NCBI GenBank assembly: GCA_000328365.1 | Contig: KB292163.1 | Span: 249,680 to 313,679 of the forward strand | Source: Capitella teleta | Lineage: Eukaryota; Annelida; Polychaeta; Capitellidae | Length of the DNA: 64,000 nucleotides | Reading direction: 5' to 3' | In this document: positions 1-10,959 of the stretch, one piece after another | How positions within the stretch are numbered: the stretch's first letter is position 1 | Layout of the letters: each line of letters opens with the position of its first letter | Translations under genes and position numbers: made by a program | Notes under the pieces: model-generated | Databases searched by the model: none | The model's input: the letters and a program-made list of their open reading frames with translations, nothing else | What the model was told of the DNA's origin: nothing

Positions 1-436
1 GTAGCATTGGGCCTAAGGGAGAATGGCTTCCATTACGAAGTATAGGAGGCAAACGTCAGCTGAAGGCTTGCCGTGATAGGTCCGGTTCCCCTCGTGAAGC
101 TATCGATTTCAGCCAATCAGAGCAGATCATCTTCGCATCTTCATGTGTATAGATAGAAGCCTCTACGAAAATAAAGGTACTGTAACCACTGATGGGATTG
201 TAATCTCTCACGGGAACGAATCTACACTTTACCATTGTAAACAAAACATGTAATCTGCCACCCAAATAGCGTGTTGAAAACAAACATCAGCCAAGACACA
301 TCAATTGTCAGCAATTTCTTTGACGTCCGGTCAGTTTAACAATAAATCACGTTTCCCTGTTTGTTTAATGCTTAACAAGTTAAATAAACAAAGCGAATCA
401 ATCGCAGGCAAAAATTCTCTTAAGTCTTTAATTTAA

Positions 437-766
437 TTGGTCGCTGGATTAAACGATGTTCAGGAGCGGAACGAACGAGATGACAAAGTTGTGAGTGGGA
501 TTCAATCAAGTGGAGAAGCGAGTGGATCTGAGCCTGCAGTGGAAGTCTTGGCGGTGGAAACGAGGCAGCACATGCGCGCAATAATACTGTATTACGAGAG
601 ATTTGAGGAGTCAGAAGCAGCGAAGCAAGAAAATGGAGATGAACTACACAAATTGGGCATGGTGGAACGGCTTATCACAAGCAGATTGAATAATGCCGCT
701 AAGCAGATAACCATCACTGATTTTTTAAATTTTATTTTTTTATTTACCTCATGTGATCGTTTGTGA
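437..766 (+). mobile_element. Tigger/pogo (CENP-B-like) transposase C-terminal relic
   Basis: An open frame of 109 codons whose last third ends in KQITITDFL. This is the short basic and aromatic tail that closes many Tigger/jerky-type DDE transposases (consensus near KQTTITDFF). The preceding helix-rich acidic stretch also fits the linker before that tail. No catalytic core is visible upstream, so this is a 3' remnant of a DNA transposon. No terminal inverted repeat was found by eye. A host gene is unlikely because no exon signals or partner domains are nearby. Confidence 0.5.
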
Positions 767-944
767 GATCTTTTTTACCTCCAACTTCAAACCTAATGGT
801 ATATATGCTACTATGTTAATGCATTACATGGGTTTTGGGGGTTTTAGAATAACACACAATTTTCATCAATTTGTGATCTGAAATGTAATCTGCCCTTTTC
901 GTTAATCGGTCAGTTTCCTTGGGAACGGAGGAGGGCGGATTAAC

Positions 945-1669
945 GGGGTCTGACTCTATCTGGATATTGTTACAGACTGAACGACAACAGTGGCATTGTG
1001 TCATGGCGAAGCAAAAAGCAAAATACATCAGGATTGTCATCATGTGAAGCTGAATACATGAGTTTAGCCTTGGCTGTACAGGAAGGCTTATTTCATGGAC
1101 AACTACTCAAAGACATGGGTGTGATGGATGAGTTCAAATCATTTGCATTGAGAGGAGACAATCAGGGATCAATAGCTTAAGCAAAAAACCCAATCAATCA
1201 CAAACGTTCAAAACACATTGATGTAAAGTATCATTTCATCAGGGATCATGTGACATCTGGTTAACTGATTTTGACATATATTCCTAGTTCAGAAAATGAT
1301 GCTGATGTTTTTTTACCAAAGCAGTTGGAAGAGTGATTTTTGACAGATGTGTCAATAGTATTTTTGGTTGATATTTTTTTATGTCTCATTCTTTGTTTGA
1401 AAGTTGTTAGTTTGTTTGCCTTTTTTTTTTTGTATGTGCACCCAGCTCAAGATTAAGGAGGTGTGTTGGAATTGTAACCTCTCATGGGTGCGTAATGATG
1501 ATGATTAATCATAACGTTTGTTTATTATTTAGGTCAAATGTGACCCAGTTATTATTTTTTCTTCTTCCTTCCGGGCTATATGCCAGCCGTGCGTGTTGGG
1601 ATTCATAATAAACGTGCTTCAACCAACCTCCTTCATCGTCCACAAATCTAAATCATCTCAACAATTCCA
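945..1669 (+). mobile_element. Ty1/copia LTR retrotransposon fossil: RNase H end plus 3' LTR
   Basis: The region encodes the end of a copia RNase H, with the family's SWRSKKQ and SCEAEYM blocks and a downstream stretch like HKRSKHIDVKYHFIR. A purine-rich tract (about 1452-1462) precedes a probable 3' LTR at about 1464-1669. The LTR opens TGTTGGAATTG and closes with the matching inverted ACAATTCCA. Only the 3' end of the element is present and it is clearly broken. Divergence from the family consensus suggests an old copy. Integrase, reverse transcriptase and 5' LTR are not seen in the window. Confidence 0.75.
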
Positions 1670-2397
1670 CTACCCCAATCCCTGTGTATTTTAGGTAGCC
1701 GACTGACTTCTTCAGTTTCAGTCGTTTAATCGAATGCATTGTAGAAAATCCAGGAATACGTTGACAACAACCAATTCAGAGATCAGGGTGATTATGTAAT
1801 GAATTGAAGGAACAAAACTTTGAATTTTTTAGTCTGATTACAGTGGGATTGAGCTATACAAATTGCCTGATTTATTGATATAATTTTTGATAGCCTTTTA
1901 TCAGTTTATGTTTTATTGAGGGGTCAAATTGTGACCAGTCATCTGAACGACCATCAAAGATAATTAGACCCGATAACACTTTGAGTCGTCACTGGTGATT
2001 ATGCGAGTGTTTATTTGAGCCACCGCCCTCTAATTACCTCGCTTACACGTACCAGCGTGTTATATTGGCACTGACTGAGAAGAGTTCGATCGTTTGGTTT
2101 ATGCAACAAATTTTGACAGAGCCCTCGCAAAGTGCAGTCGAGATGACCTTCAAATGGTTCGACATACTCTTTGTTAGCAGAGGAAATATCGTTTATAGCA
2201 CGGTTAGGATAGTAAAATACATACTCAAATATGTAAAATAAATTTTAGATATATATTGATTTGATGACAACTTTTAGTAAAATGAGTCAAAATTGAAATA
2301 AATATGATTTTTACATAATGCTTCGAGAGTATATGACCCGACCCAATTAATATCGTGACGTCAAAACCATGTCATGACCTCAAAGCTCTGGGCAGAA
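1670..2397. other. AT-rich intergenic stretch, no gene seen
   Basis: No supported coding exon. It probably includes the promoter and 5' UTR of the COQ10 gene that starts at 2398, including a CRE-like TGACGTCA at 2356-2363. Confidence 0.4.
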
Positions 2398-4822
2398 ATG
2401 GCGCAAGCAGGCGAGCGAACAGCGATGCGACTTGGAGGGATTATTTTAAGATCACTGAAAGAAAACAACCAAACGACGTTACGGAAAAGGTAAAATAACA
2501 CAGAAACTTTCTGAATCCTCAGTTTAAACCATGAGGGATATGGTAAAATTGGAAAAATACGCAATGTCCTTGAGTTATGAATTCCAGTTCTGCTTCCAGT
2601 CAACGAAAGCATGAATTTCGTGCTATCCGTGTTCGCTGTTTGTGGGGATTATTTTTCCCTAAATTATGTAAATGCACAGAGATCTTCGCATTTAATCCAT
2701 CTGAAGGTGGGATCCTGACCTTATGTTACATTTGGAGCGCGAGGATAGGTTTATTCAAGGTTACTGCGTCAGCCGACTCAGCGGTTACATAATATATCGG
2801 TGAAACAGATGTTTTGGCGTTTGCCTACAGTGAATAGTCCATAACGATCGGTTTTCTGGCCAAGTTCATTCGTAGTTCTAACCAGCTACGTCTTCAGAAT
2901 CATTTCATTTCAAGATCTCCTCACGGCAACTTCCCTATGGCGCTCGTTAAAGCAGCCTGCGTTACTGTGATGAATCCCAGTCGGTAATAATCAACTTGAC
3001 TAAATATCAAAATATGATTTATTTCACCACAAATTGGATTTTTAAAATTGATTATGATCTTTCCATCACAGAGCCCTCTGCGCACTTGCATCGCAGCCAG
3101 CATCCAGACTTCTCCAACCACAGAATGTCAGCGCCGTCCAATCTCAACAAGAACGCAGCTTCTTCAAACTGCCCAACCCACTTCAAGGCTCCAGCAAACG
3201 CCTTGAATACTCAGAACGCCGCATCCTTGGGTACACTCACACCTGCAACTCTATTTTCGTCACTCTTATAAATTTAAATTTTGACAGCTACTCAATGGAA
3301 CAAATGTACAGTATCGTAGCCGCAGTTGAAGACTACTCCGAATTTGTTCCATGGTGTTCTGGCTCCAGAGTTCACTCTCAACGCCCTGGCCAATTTAAGT
3401 GTCACATGACGATAGGTTTCCCTCCAATTCAAGAAAGCTACACGTCACACGTTACTGTTGTCAAATCACAGCTCGTACGGGTACGTCAATATTGTTATCC
3501 GCGATTCTGCTTTTCACTGAAATTATTTATCTAATTTTTTCTTTCTGCAAACATGTTCTAATTCTCCTATAATTATTGATGACCTTTTAAACCCCCATTT
3601 CAACCCCCTTTCTCCCATTCCTCTTCCGTTTTGTGATTTCCAGTCAGAGAGCATAGAGACGCGGTTATTCTCTCAGTTAATAACCACGTGGGCGTTCAGT
3701 CCCGGCTTAGAAGGACGAGACAACACATGCACTTTGGATTTCACAGTATGTTCTGATGATTCTCGGCTCAACATTGTCTTGTATGTTGTGGAACTTCATA
3801 GATTAAGACAACATGTTTGTCTTTGTTGAAGTTCCACTGTGTTTCAAGCAGGAAGTGCATCAGCTATTTAGTTACCTGCTTGATGCACTGAAAAATATGT
3901 TCTGTGTGATTTTTTGTGCAATTTTCCTTTTTGTGCTGTTTGTATAATTAATTTTACCCTCGCGAATCATGCTTATCGCTATTTTTAGCCCGTCTTTTCA
4001 ACAACCTAAATTGTTGATGGTGTCTTATAACACTTTTGTTTCTATTGAACTATTCCGAGTAGCAGCGACGACGATTAAGAGTATACAATTTTTGGCAGCC
4101 TCAACACTCAACCGAGGCGAAGCAGCACAAAAGGAATGCGCTTGCATTTGGTTGCTTTTATAGGGACCTTTAATATTTGCGTAACTGTTCTACCCACTCT
4201 CCTCTCCATTCAGGCGTGATGCAATATTCTGGCTCAGGCGATCATTGGCACACTTCCAAATATAGCAACAAAATTGACATTGAGTCATTTTCTTCCTTTT
4301 TGTCTCTTCATCAGGCTGAGTGTAAAGAAGGACAGATGTTTAACTATCTTTTGAACAACTGGCAATTTGCGCCTGGTCTCCCAGGGGTCCATCATTCGTG
4401 CACGTTGGATTTCCAGGTGGGTGATGAAGAGGGGAGAGTGGATGAGCTGCGCCTATTTTTATTTGCTCTTTCTGCCGCTCTGTTATTATTCAATTAGTTC
4501 TGCTTTGCTTGATAGTTTTGGTTTCTAATTCTAAATGCATTTGTGAATGCTTGGTATTGTTTTAGTATTCGTCGCTGTAATATAAATTTGGTCAATTTCT
4601 GCAGTCATTTATCTATTGTTCTAAACTCGATCATTTTTCTCTTTCAATCAGGTTGCTTTTGAGTTTCGCAACAGACTCCACTCACACCTTGCACGCGCGT
4701 TCTTTGACCAGGTGGTCAAGACAATGGTCAACGCTTTCCTCAAGCGTGCCCAAGAATTGTACGGACCCCAGTCGATTGCTTACCACGAGCAGAAGAAACA
4801 GATCATTAATTACACTCGGTGA
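2398..4822 (+). CDS. COQ10: COQ10 coenzyme Q-binding protein (START domain), with a duplicated alternative exon
   Basis: COQ10 proteins are mitochondrial START-domain proteins that bind coenzyme Q and are needed for its efficient use in respiration. Coding exons: 2398-2489, 3072-3230, 3288-3480, then either 3644-3745 (4a) or 4315-4416 (4b), then 4652-4822. All have AG/GT borders and the phases close. The result is about 238 aa, like human COQ10B. Residues 1-60 are basic and free of acidic runs after the first few residues, which fits a mitochondrial presequence. From about residue 74 the family blocks appear: [32 protein letters not shown], then WAFSPGL or WQFAPGL with CTLDF, then [12 protein letters not shown] and FFDQVV. 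The upstream ATG and exon 1 are inferred from the splice phase; the first in-frame ATG was taken. AATAAA occurs at 5256-5261. The exon duplication is described separately. Confidence 0.9.
3644..3745 (+). other. COQ10: COQ10 alternative exon 4a
   Basis: A 102-base exon in phase 0-0 with acceptor TTTCCAG and donor GTATGT. It encodes 34 residues including [11 protein letters not shown] and NTCTLDF. This is the same START-domain segment as exon 4b, and both match the human COQ10 segment around FSPGIP and CTVDF. Both are open and differ at many positions, so the duplication is old and both copies appear to be kept by selection. Confidence 0.85.
3788..3889 (+). repeat. Two adjacent hairpins in the intron between COQ10 exons 4a and 4b
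   Basis: Perfect 11-base arms at 3788-3798 (GTGGAACTTCA) and 3827-3837, with an inner AGACAA/TTGTCT pair at 3806-3811 and 3817-3822. Next to it are 9-base arms AGTGCATCA at 3854-3862 and TGATGCACT at 3881-3889. They begin 42 bases after the 4a donor. Confidence 0.6.
4315..4416 (+). other. COQ10: COQ10 alternative exon 4b
   Basis: A 102-base exon in phase 0-0 with acceptor CTTCATCAG and donor GTGGGT. It encodes 34 residues including [11 protein letters not shown] and HSCTLDF. It has the same length, phase and domain position as exon 4a at 3644-3745. Using both would insert a second copy of one START-domain segment, so mutually exclusive use is expected. Confidence 0.85.
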
Positions 4823-6640
4823 CACGACCGGTTAACGCATAAGACAAACCAGTATTTAAGTGTGAAAGTGTGAGTGAATGACTGAATGACTGAGTGAGTG
4901 CTAACCGATTGCAACTGAGAAACCTGCAAGCTAAGCAAGTAAGAAAAAAGTGCTCCCTTGTTTAAGCTAGGGATAATCAGCTTTCTTAAAATACCCACTT
5001 GCCTTTTATTTAAAGTTTCAACCTTTTTAAGCTCGGGGAAATGATTGTAATTTCAGTGTAAATTGCGCTGCTTGTAATGCATTACAAATTTTCTGTTCTT
5101 TCGCACAAAATCAACATTTTGATTAGAGTGTTACTCTAATTAATAGCGCAATGTTTATTTTATTCAAAAGCATTTAATCAAGTGTTTCACCGGTCTCCTT
5201 GTTTTTGAGAAATTTCATTCCATTTTATTTGGAAGAAAATCTTCTGCTGTTATTAAATAAAAATTCTCCCTCTCCTCCATCCAATTGTTGCTCTTTCTTT
5301 TCCATCGTTAATTTTTGTTCTTGTAATTTTACAGAATTTTTTAACTGGGTGGAAATCATTAAAATGAGGGAGTTTTTCCCTGTTCGCAAACAGTCCCTTC
5401 AGACCTGTGGATTCACAATTATTTCATCCCCGAGCACCTCTGGCTTTGATGCCTCATCAAGCATCTCGTTTATGAGGAGGATTTAAGTTACCTAATTTCT
5501 GGGTCACAACCCACATGTGACCTTCATTCATAATATGCACTGGTATATAAGGTCCTAAGCTGTGAAGCACTTGTTGCACTTCGCTCGAAACTATTGACGT
5601 TTTCCGAGTGAAATGATGGAATCAGAACGCACAATACGGAAATTCATAACGCATGTCTCGCATGGTGCTTGAACGGATCCTGAATCTCCCGAAGCAAAAT
5701 TATTGTAATTTTATGACCTGACAAATGCAAGCCTAGCAGCACACATGCATTGCACAATAATTCGTTATGTTCAAGATAAACGCCAATAAATCAAAGTGAG
5801 AGTGGATTCCACTCACAGACCCGAAGCTGGCCTATAGTGAAAGGTTCACTGGTTCCCTGGTCAGATGAATACTGGGTATTATTGAACAGTACAAGGTGAA
5901 GGGGGGTGGGGGGTCGTTTGTAAGATAGTGGACCAATGCAGGTCTAAATTGCAATGTGATAAAACCACCAAATAAAAGATACCAATAGAGGACCAATTTG
6001 GTACAGCATCATCTTTTGCATACGGAGAAGCGGAAACATGGTGAACACGTGCATGCATTAACAGTCACGTTATATGAGAATACTGTCCAAGTATATTGCA
6101 ACAATTTCAATAACTTCATTAAAATTTTGTCATCGTAATTTGTGCTTGCAGACCTCTCACATTCATAAGATGTCACCGGTAGTGTGCAGCCTATTTGAAG
6201 TAGAAGGAATATATTTCAAATTTGCCAGATCGAGTCTGGGATGTCTTCTTTCCCTTCCTATTTAAATTTCCATGCGATGAGTTGAATGAGTTCTTGATCA
6301 ATTACTTCGGGCTTTGGTAGGTTATCGCGAGGGAGGGATGGCTGCAGCAGCAAGAGAAAGAAGGGGGGCGCCAACGGTCCTGTCACTCCAGTGGGACTAT
6401 GGCTGACCAGCGATTCTGTCGGTGTTGTTCAAGTATGCATGTAATGAAGTAACTTCAAACCATTCGTCGATGTCGGGTATATAGGTTCCATATAGCCCAG
6501 GTAAAAGTGGCAAAGAGACCTAGCAAGAGCTCATAAGTTGACATTGAAGTGCTTGCAAGTGGGCAAGTGGACATGAGTTAGGAATCGAGAGTGCGTCATT
6601 CGCGATTATTACTGTGATAACATAATTCAGCAATATCGAT
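4823..6640. other. COQ10 3' UTR and intergenic DNA, no gene seen
   Basis: Includes a TGAGTGAATGACTG-type cryptic simple repeat at about 4867-4901. Beyond the COQ10 3' UTR no supported exon or element was recognised. Confidence 0.35.
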
Positions 6641-6659
6641 TGCAATAATGCAATTTTTC

Positions 6660-7320
6660 TCCCTGTAAATGGGGACCTCCAACTTCAGAGGGAAGATATT
6701 AGAGTGGATGGCGAAGTCAGCGAATATGTCAAGATCAAGAGATGAGTACGACAAAGCTGTGTTCTGAGACGAGATCTATTCTCGCATTATAATGAGTTTA
6801 TAATGAGAGGAATCAGTGTATTTAGGGACTTATATATACCAGGCATCAAAGTGGGAAGCAAAATGATGAACAACCTCTGGTATGCCAATGACACCGTTCT
6901 CATAGCAACCTCTGATAAAAACCTACAACGCAATCTGAACATCATGAATAACAGAAGCGAAGAAGTTTGGTTGGAAGAAAACCTTTACTATCGCAACCTC
7001 GAAAGAGATACACGCCCATATGTAACATAAATTTGAATAACTATCTAAGTTAATTACCATTTCAAATATCTGGGACAACTTTAAGATCTACCCACTCAAG
7101 AAGTCAAAATAAGAACACACGTATAGCTCAAGCAAAGGCCAGAAGCGTGGACCATCAACAATGAAATCGCAAATAAAGTCAACGCGGCGGAAATATTATG
7201 GTTTTGCCGAAAAAGGTTAAAACGAATCAAGATCATGTCACGAACGAACAAGTACTCTCACGAATGGGAACGATTTAGAAGAAGATCAAGAGAAGACGAG
7301 CAAAATTTTGAAGCCATGTT
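6660..7320 (+). mobile_element. Non-LTR retrotransposon (LINE) reverse transcriptase fragment
   Basis: The 6803-7030 frame holds NNLWYANDTVLIA, a decayed version of the reverse transcriptase active-site block (YADDTVLIA), preceded by GIKVG. Upstream, 6690-6800 in another frame reads like the VKIKRGVRQGCVLSPDLF block. Downstream, 7165-7250 resembles the KVNAAEMW...RRMLRI region that follows the RT in these elements. The catalytic YADD is YAND and the pieces lie in different frames with stops between, so the copy is dead. It is 5' truncated, as LINEs usually are. Confidence 0.75.
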
Positions 7321-7383
7321 TTGAGAAGAGGAGAAACAGGAAACCCAGCAAACACAGAACGTTAGGCAAATGTGGGAGACACG

Positions 7384-7516
7384 TGTAGGTAACCTTCCCT
7401 AACGTTACAAACTAACGTTATCTAACGTTACTCAGGATGGGGGCAATAACGTTATCTAACGTTACCATGGTAACGTTAGGTAACGTTATTGTAACGTTAT
7501 CTAACGTTACAAAAAA
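7384..7516. repeat. Palindromic AACGTT array
   Basis: Nine copies of AACGTT lie within about 120 bases, mostly as TAACGTTA. The core at 7444-7491 is a 48-base palindrome centred on CCATGG with one mismatch per arm. It sits just after the LINE relic and before nothing recognisable. Confidence 0.85.
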
Positions 7517-8115
7517 TTTACACCTAACCTAACCAAAAATAACCTTGTGACCAAGAGGAGAATAGGCAGGCCTCGGATCGCGATGCTGGGGCAATGGCCG
7601 AGTGGATGGCAACAGATCTCCCTGCAATTCTAAAAGCTGAAGGAATGAGAATACATGTGTATTGCCTCGCCTACGCCTCACGACAGGGCACTTAGATAGG
7701 AATTATGATCACAAAATTTGGTTGTTGTACAGTGTATCCTTAGAGAGACTTACAGGCACTGAGGAACCTCATTACATGTAATTAATTAAAATACACAAAT
7801 CCAAATGTGAATGTGCTGGTTGGACATTGTGAGAAGAAAAAAAGAAAATCAACAAGAAATTTTGAGCAATTTATTGATGGATTGTGAAACAGCCAAAAGG
7901 AATCCGAAAAAATGACACTGAAACATCTAAATATATTCAGATAGCAACAACAAATTTACAGCAACATTGAAGTTATCACAGTTGAAATCAAATCAATTCG
8001 TACAGCGTAGTAAAAAACAATGAAAAGTAGCTTTCATTTTTTTGCTGTCAGAATTTGAAGATGGAAGGGATGAGATTAAAAAATTGAAGATTTTGTTTGT
8101 TCTGATCAGAATTTC

Positions 8116-10582
8116 TTAAGCCGGTATGTACTGCTCCACACGATCCAACAGAGAGTCAGAGTACCCCGGAGAGTAGTATCTGTAATGAAAAGAGGAATTC
8201 AAACTCAAATGTTGAGTGTGGTGAGTGCAGTAGTACCGAACAATCTCCTCAGGGTAACAGTTGTTGATGGTGTTGATGTACTCGATGAGTGCACTGCCAG
8301 GTTCCGCTTTGATCTCCTGAATCTTCTTCAGGCCTCCGCTCGTAACAAACAGCTTTCGCGCTTTCGAGTCATGAGGTAAAACTTTGCTGAATTGGCCAAC
8401 GACGTGTTTGAGAATGTTGGGAGGGGCATCGTGAAGGAGGGGTTCAAGTGCAGGAAGGTGAACGCACTTTTGTAGAATGTTCTTCAGCGCTTTCTTTGAC
8501 TGTTGAAGTAAAAGTGAAGGATAAGCGTAATTCTTGGCAGAACTTTATGGAACAAACCTTTGTTTGCAAATCTTCCGTAGCTCCAGCTCTCAAGTATGCT
8601 TCCAGTAAACGTGGCAACACATTTGCTACTGCCACAGCCTTTGCGTGTTCGGGAGTATGTCTTCCTATCTGTCCCAAAGCCCAAGCTGCCGCTGCCTGGA
8701 TATGGTCCTCTGGTTCTTCTGATAATGTTATCGCCAATTGCACAACTCCCTGTAAAGCGGTTAAGATTGGCAGTGTGGGTATATTGATGCAGCATACCTT
8801 TGAGATGACAACAGCCATTGCAAGGTTCTCAGAGTGAGCAGCAACATATCCCAGCATCATAATTCCTGGTAAGCGCACATTTCCTTTTGTGTTTCCAATG
8901 TAATCCACCACAGCTGCCACTCCCCCCGCGTTCACAATCAGCTGCGAAAGCTGCAGAGAAGGTTAATGAGTCGGGGGTTCTTTCATGAGCCTATAGAAAA
9001 TGTACCTCTGGAGTGTGTTTGGCAATTTCTCTGATGAGGGTAGCAACATTTTTCTGCACATATTCGTCCGTATCTTTGAGGCAGGTCAGAACAGCTGGGA
9101 AGATTTCTGCCTCAACAACCATTTCTGCCAAATCCACAGAATGTTTGGCAATTTGACTCAGAGCGGAGAAAACTTGTCTCTGTACAAAAGTACAAATTGT
9201 AAGAGAAAAAAAAATGCAAACATGGAAGCCTTTACCTTTAGTTTGGCATCTGGATTCAGAATCATTTGAGCAAGGTGAGCAATGGCCCCTGCATCAACCA
9301 CAGTCTGCGCTAGTTCCGGAGAGTGCTTGCAAATGTCGCTGAGAGCAGACGCAGCGATGCGTTTCAGCGAGAGTTCTGGTTCCTGGATGCAGAGAACAAG
9401 GAGAGGCACAGCACCCGCGTCCACCACCGCTTGTGCAAGCTCTGTAAGAACACGATGCAAAAGTGAGTTAAGACTGATTTAGAAACCAACCTGCATTGTG
9501 TCTTGCGATGTATCCCAGTGCCCATGCTGCGGCCTCTTTTACACCGGGGTCAAACTCTTCTAAGCAGATAACCAGAGCATCCAGTGCACCGCAGTCAACC
9601 ACTGACTGAGCCAACTCAGGTGAATGCTTTGCAACAGCTCGCAGAACAAATGCAGCTGCTTTCTTGTAGAAACGCTGAGGAGGCAATATGTTTAATAAGA
9701 AGTTATTACAGACTGTAAACTCACATTTTGTTCAGCCAGGGAATAAACAAGTTGTGGCAGAATGTCTCCTTTCACGACGGCTTCAGCCAGATCATCATTG
9801 TAGTTGGCGAGACGACCAAGAGCAAGAGCAGCCGTCTGTTGAATGGTGGGTACAATGTCCAATAACAGAGGCCTGAGCAGTGACATCACTCCAGCATTTT
9901 GAAGGATCTCAATATTCATGGGTCGCGTGGCAAGCTCAGCGACTGTCTGCACAAACTGGGTGCGAGACTTTTGGTACTGCTCAAACACTGTTAGTGAAGA
10001 GAAGGAAGAATTAGAAGCAGGCAACTGAACTCAATCCCTTGTTGGAATATCCTGTATAATAGTGTATAAATATGCACATTCCTGCCTAATGCATTACTTT
10101 GTTGAATGTGCAATACACTCAAATGTATTATTCTTATTATTTCTTGTTTTGTTTATTTTCAAAATATACTTTGTTGTGAAATTATAATCACTGAAATAAT
10201 TATAGTTCTATAGAAAACCAAAGAGCTTGTATGTGTACATGCATATACATGGATTCATTATGTTTACCCATAGATTACAGTAACTAATTTAAACTACTTT
10301 TACTCAAGTTACTCTAAATTTTAATTTATACTAGATAAAGACAAACTTACAAACTTAACTAAGTCTAGTCTAGCTTTAATTCATCCAATCATTGTCATGA
10401 TTGTATTATGATTCATTGATAGTGTGTCACTGAGTCACTGTCAGTCACTCAGTCACTGAGTCAGACTCAGTCAGTGACTGTCAGTGTCGACTGTGTGTGT
10501 CTGAATCATGAATGACTGAATTGCCGATTGATTGGACTTTTCCCGAATGATCCTCACCTTGAACAACCTGTCTTTGACTCAT
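8116..10582 (-). CDS. SPAG6: SPAG6 / PF16 axonemal central-apparatus armadillo protein
   Basis: SPAG6 (PF16 in Chlamydomonas) is an armadillo-repeat protein of the C1 microtubule of the ciliary central pair and is required for motility. Nine coding exons on the minus strand: 10558-10582, 9725-9987, 9491-9674, 9236-9441, 9006-9179, 8798-8950, 8558-8749, 8237-8499 and 8116-8179. Lengths sum to 1,524 bases, giving 507 aa (human 509). It starts MSQRQVVQVFEQYQKSRTQ, nearly the human N-terminus. Armadillo repeats run through almost the whole protein, with blocks such as ALGRLANYNDDLAEAVV, HSPELAQTVVDAGA and AAAAWALGQIGRHTPEHA. The C-terminus ends YYSPGYSDSLLDRVEQYIPA. The donor after exon 8 (GTACTA) is weak but needed for phase. 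A TTTATT (minus-strand AATAAA) lies at 7870-7875. It is divergent to CISD3, 377 bases apart. Confidence 0.95.
10425..10512. repeat. CACTGAGTCA-rich cryptic simple repeat in SPAG6 intron 1
   Basis: The stretch is built from shuffled CACTGAGTCA, CAGTCA and GACTCAG words and contains TGAGTCA (AP-1-like) at least twice. It lies within 160 bases of the SPAG6 start. A similar GAGTC/CAGTC-rich stretch lies in CISD3 intron 1. Confidence 0.55.
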
Positions 10583-10959
10583 TTTGAAGTCGTTTCGATG
10601 CAATGAACGGAGAAAATAACCAGCAATTGGCTCAGCGTGCCTCTCTTCTTCTAAATCCCTGGTTGCTAATGACAACACCAAACGGAAGCAGGCTGACGTG
10701 TGTCTTTGTGAGGAATGTTGGCCATATATTTATTGAATCAGTGAATACTACTTTCAGGAGTAATTTAATATTAATATGTGCACCTATAAACAACAAATAG
10801 AGTGATGAGACTACACGCGGAAGAATATTATTTTATTAACAATTATTCGTTGATTCTCAAAAAGCTATTTCAATGCATACACCAAAATCAAGGTTGACTA
10901 TTTAGGTCAGGTAAAATGCTAATGAGGTCAGTTCATAGGTCAACATTTCCGTGATCGTG
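10583..10959. promoter_or_regulatory. Shared divergent promoter region of SPAG6 and CISD3
   Basis: These 377 bases separate the two start codons, which point away from each other. They must hold both 5' UTRs and probably both core promoters. No TATA box was assigned with confidence. Confidence 0.55.

Noticed and set aside
8448-8837. Plus-strand open frame over the SPAG6 exons
   Set aside because: Antisense shadow of SPAG6 exons 6-8; the minus strand gives the conserved armadillo protein.
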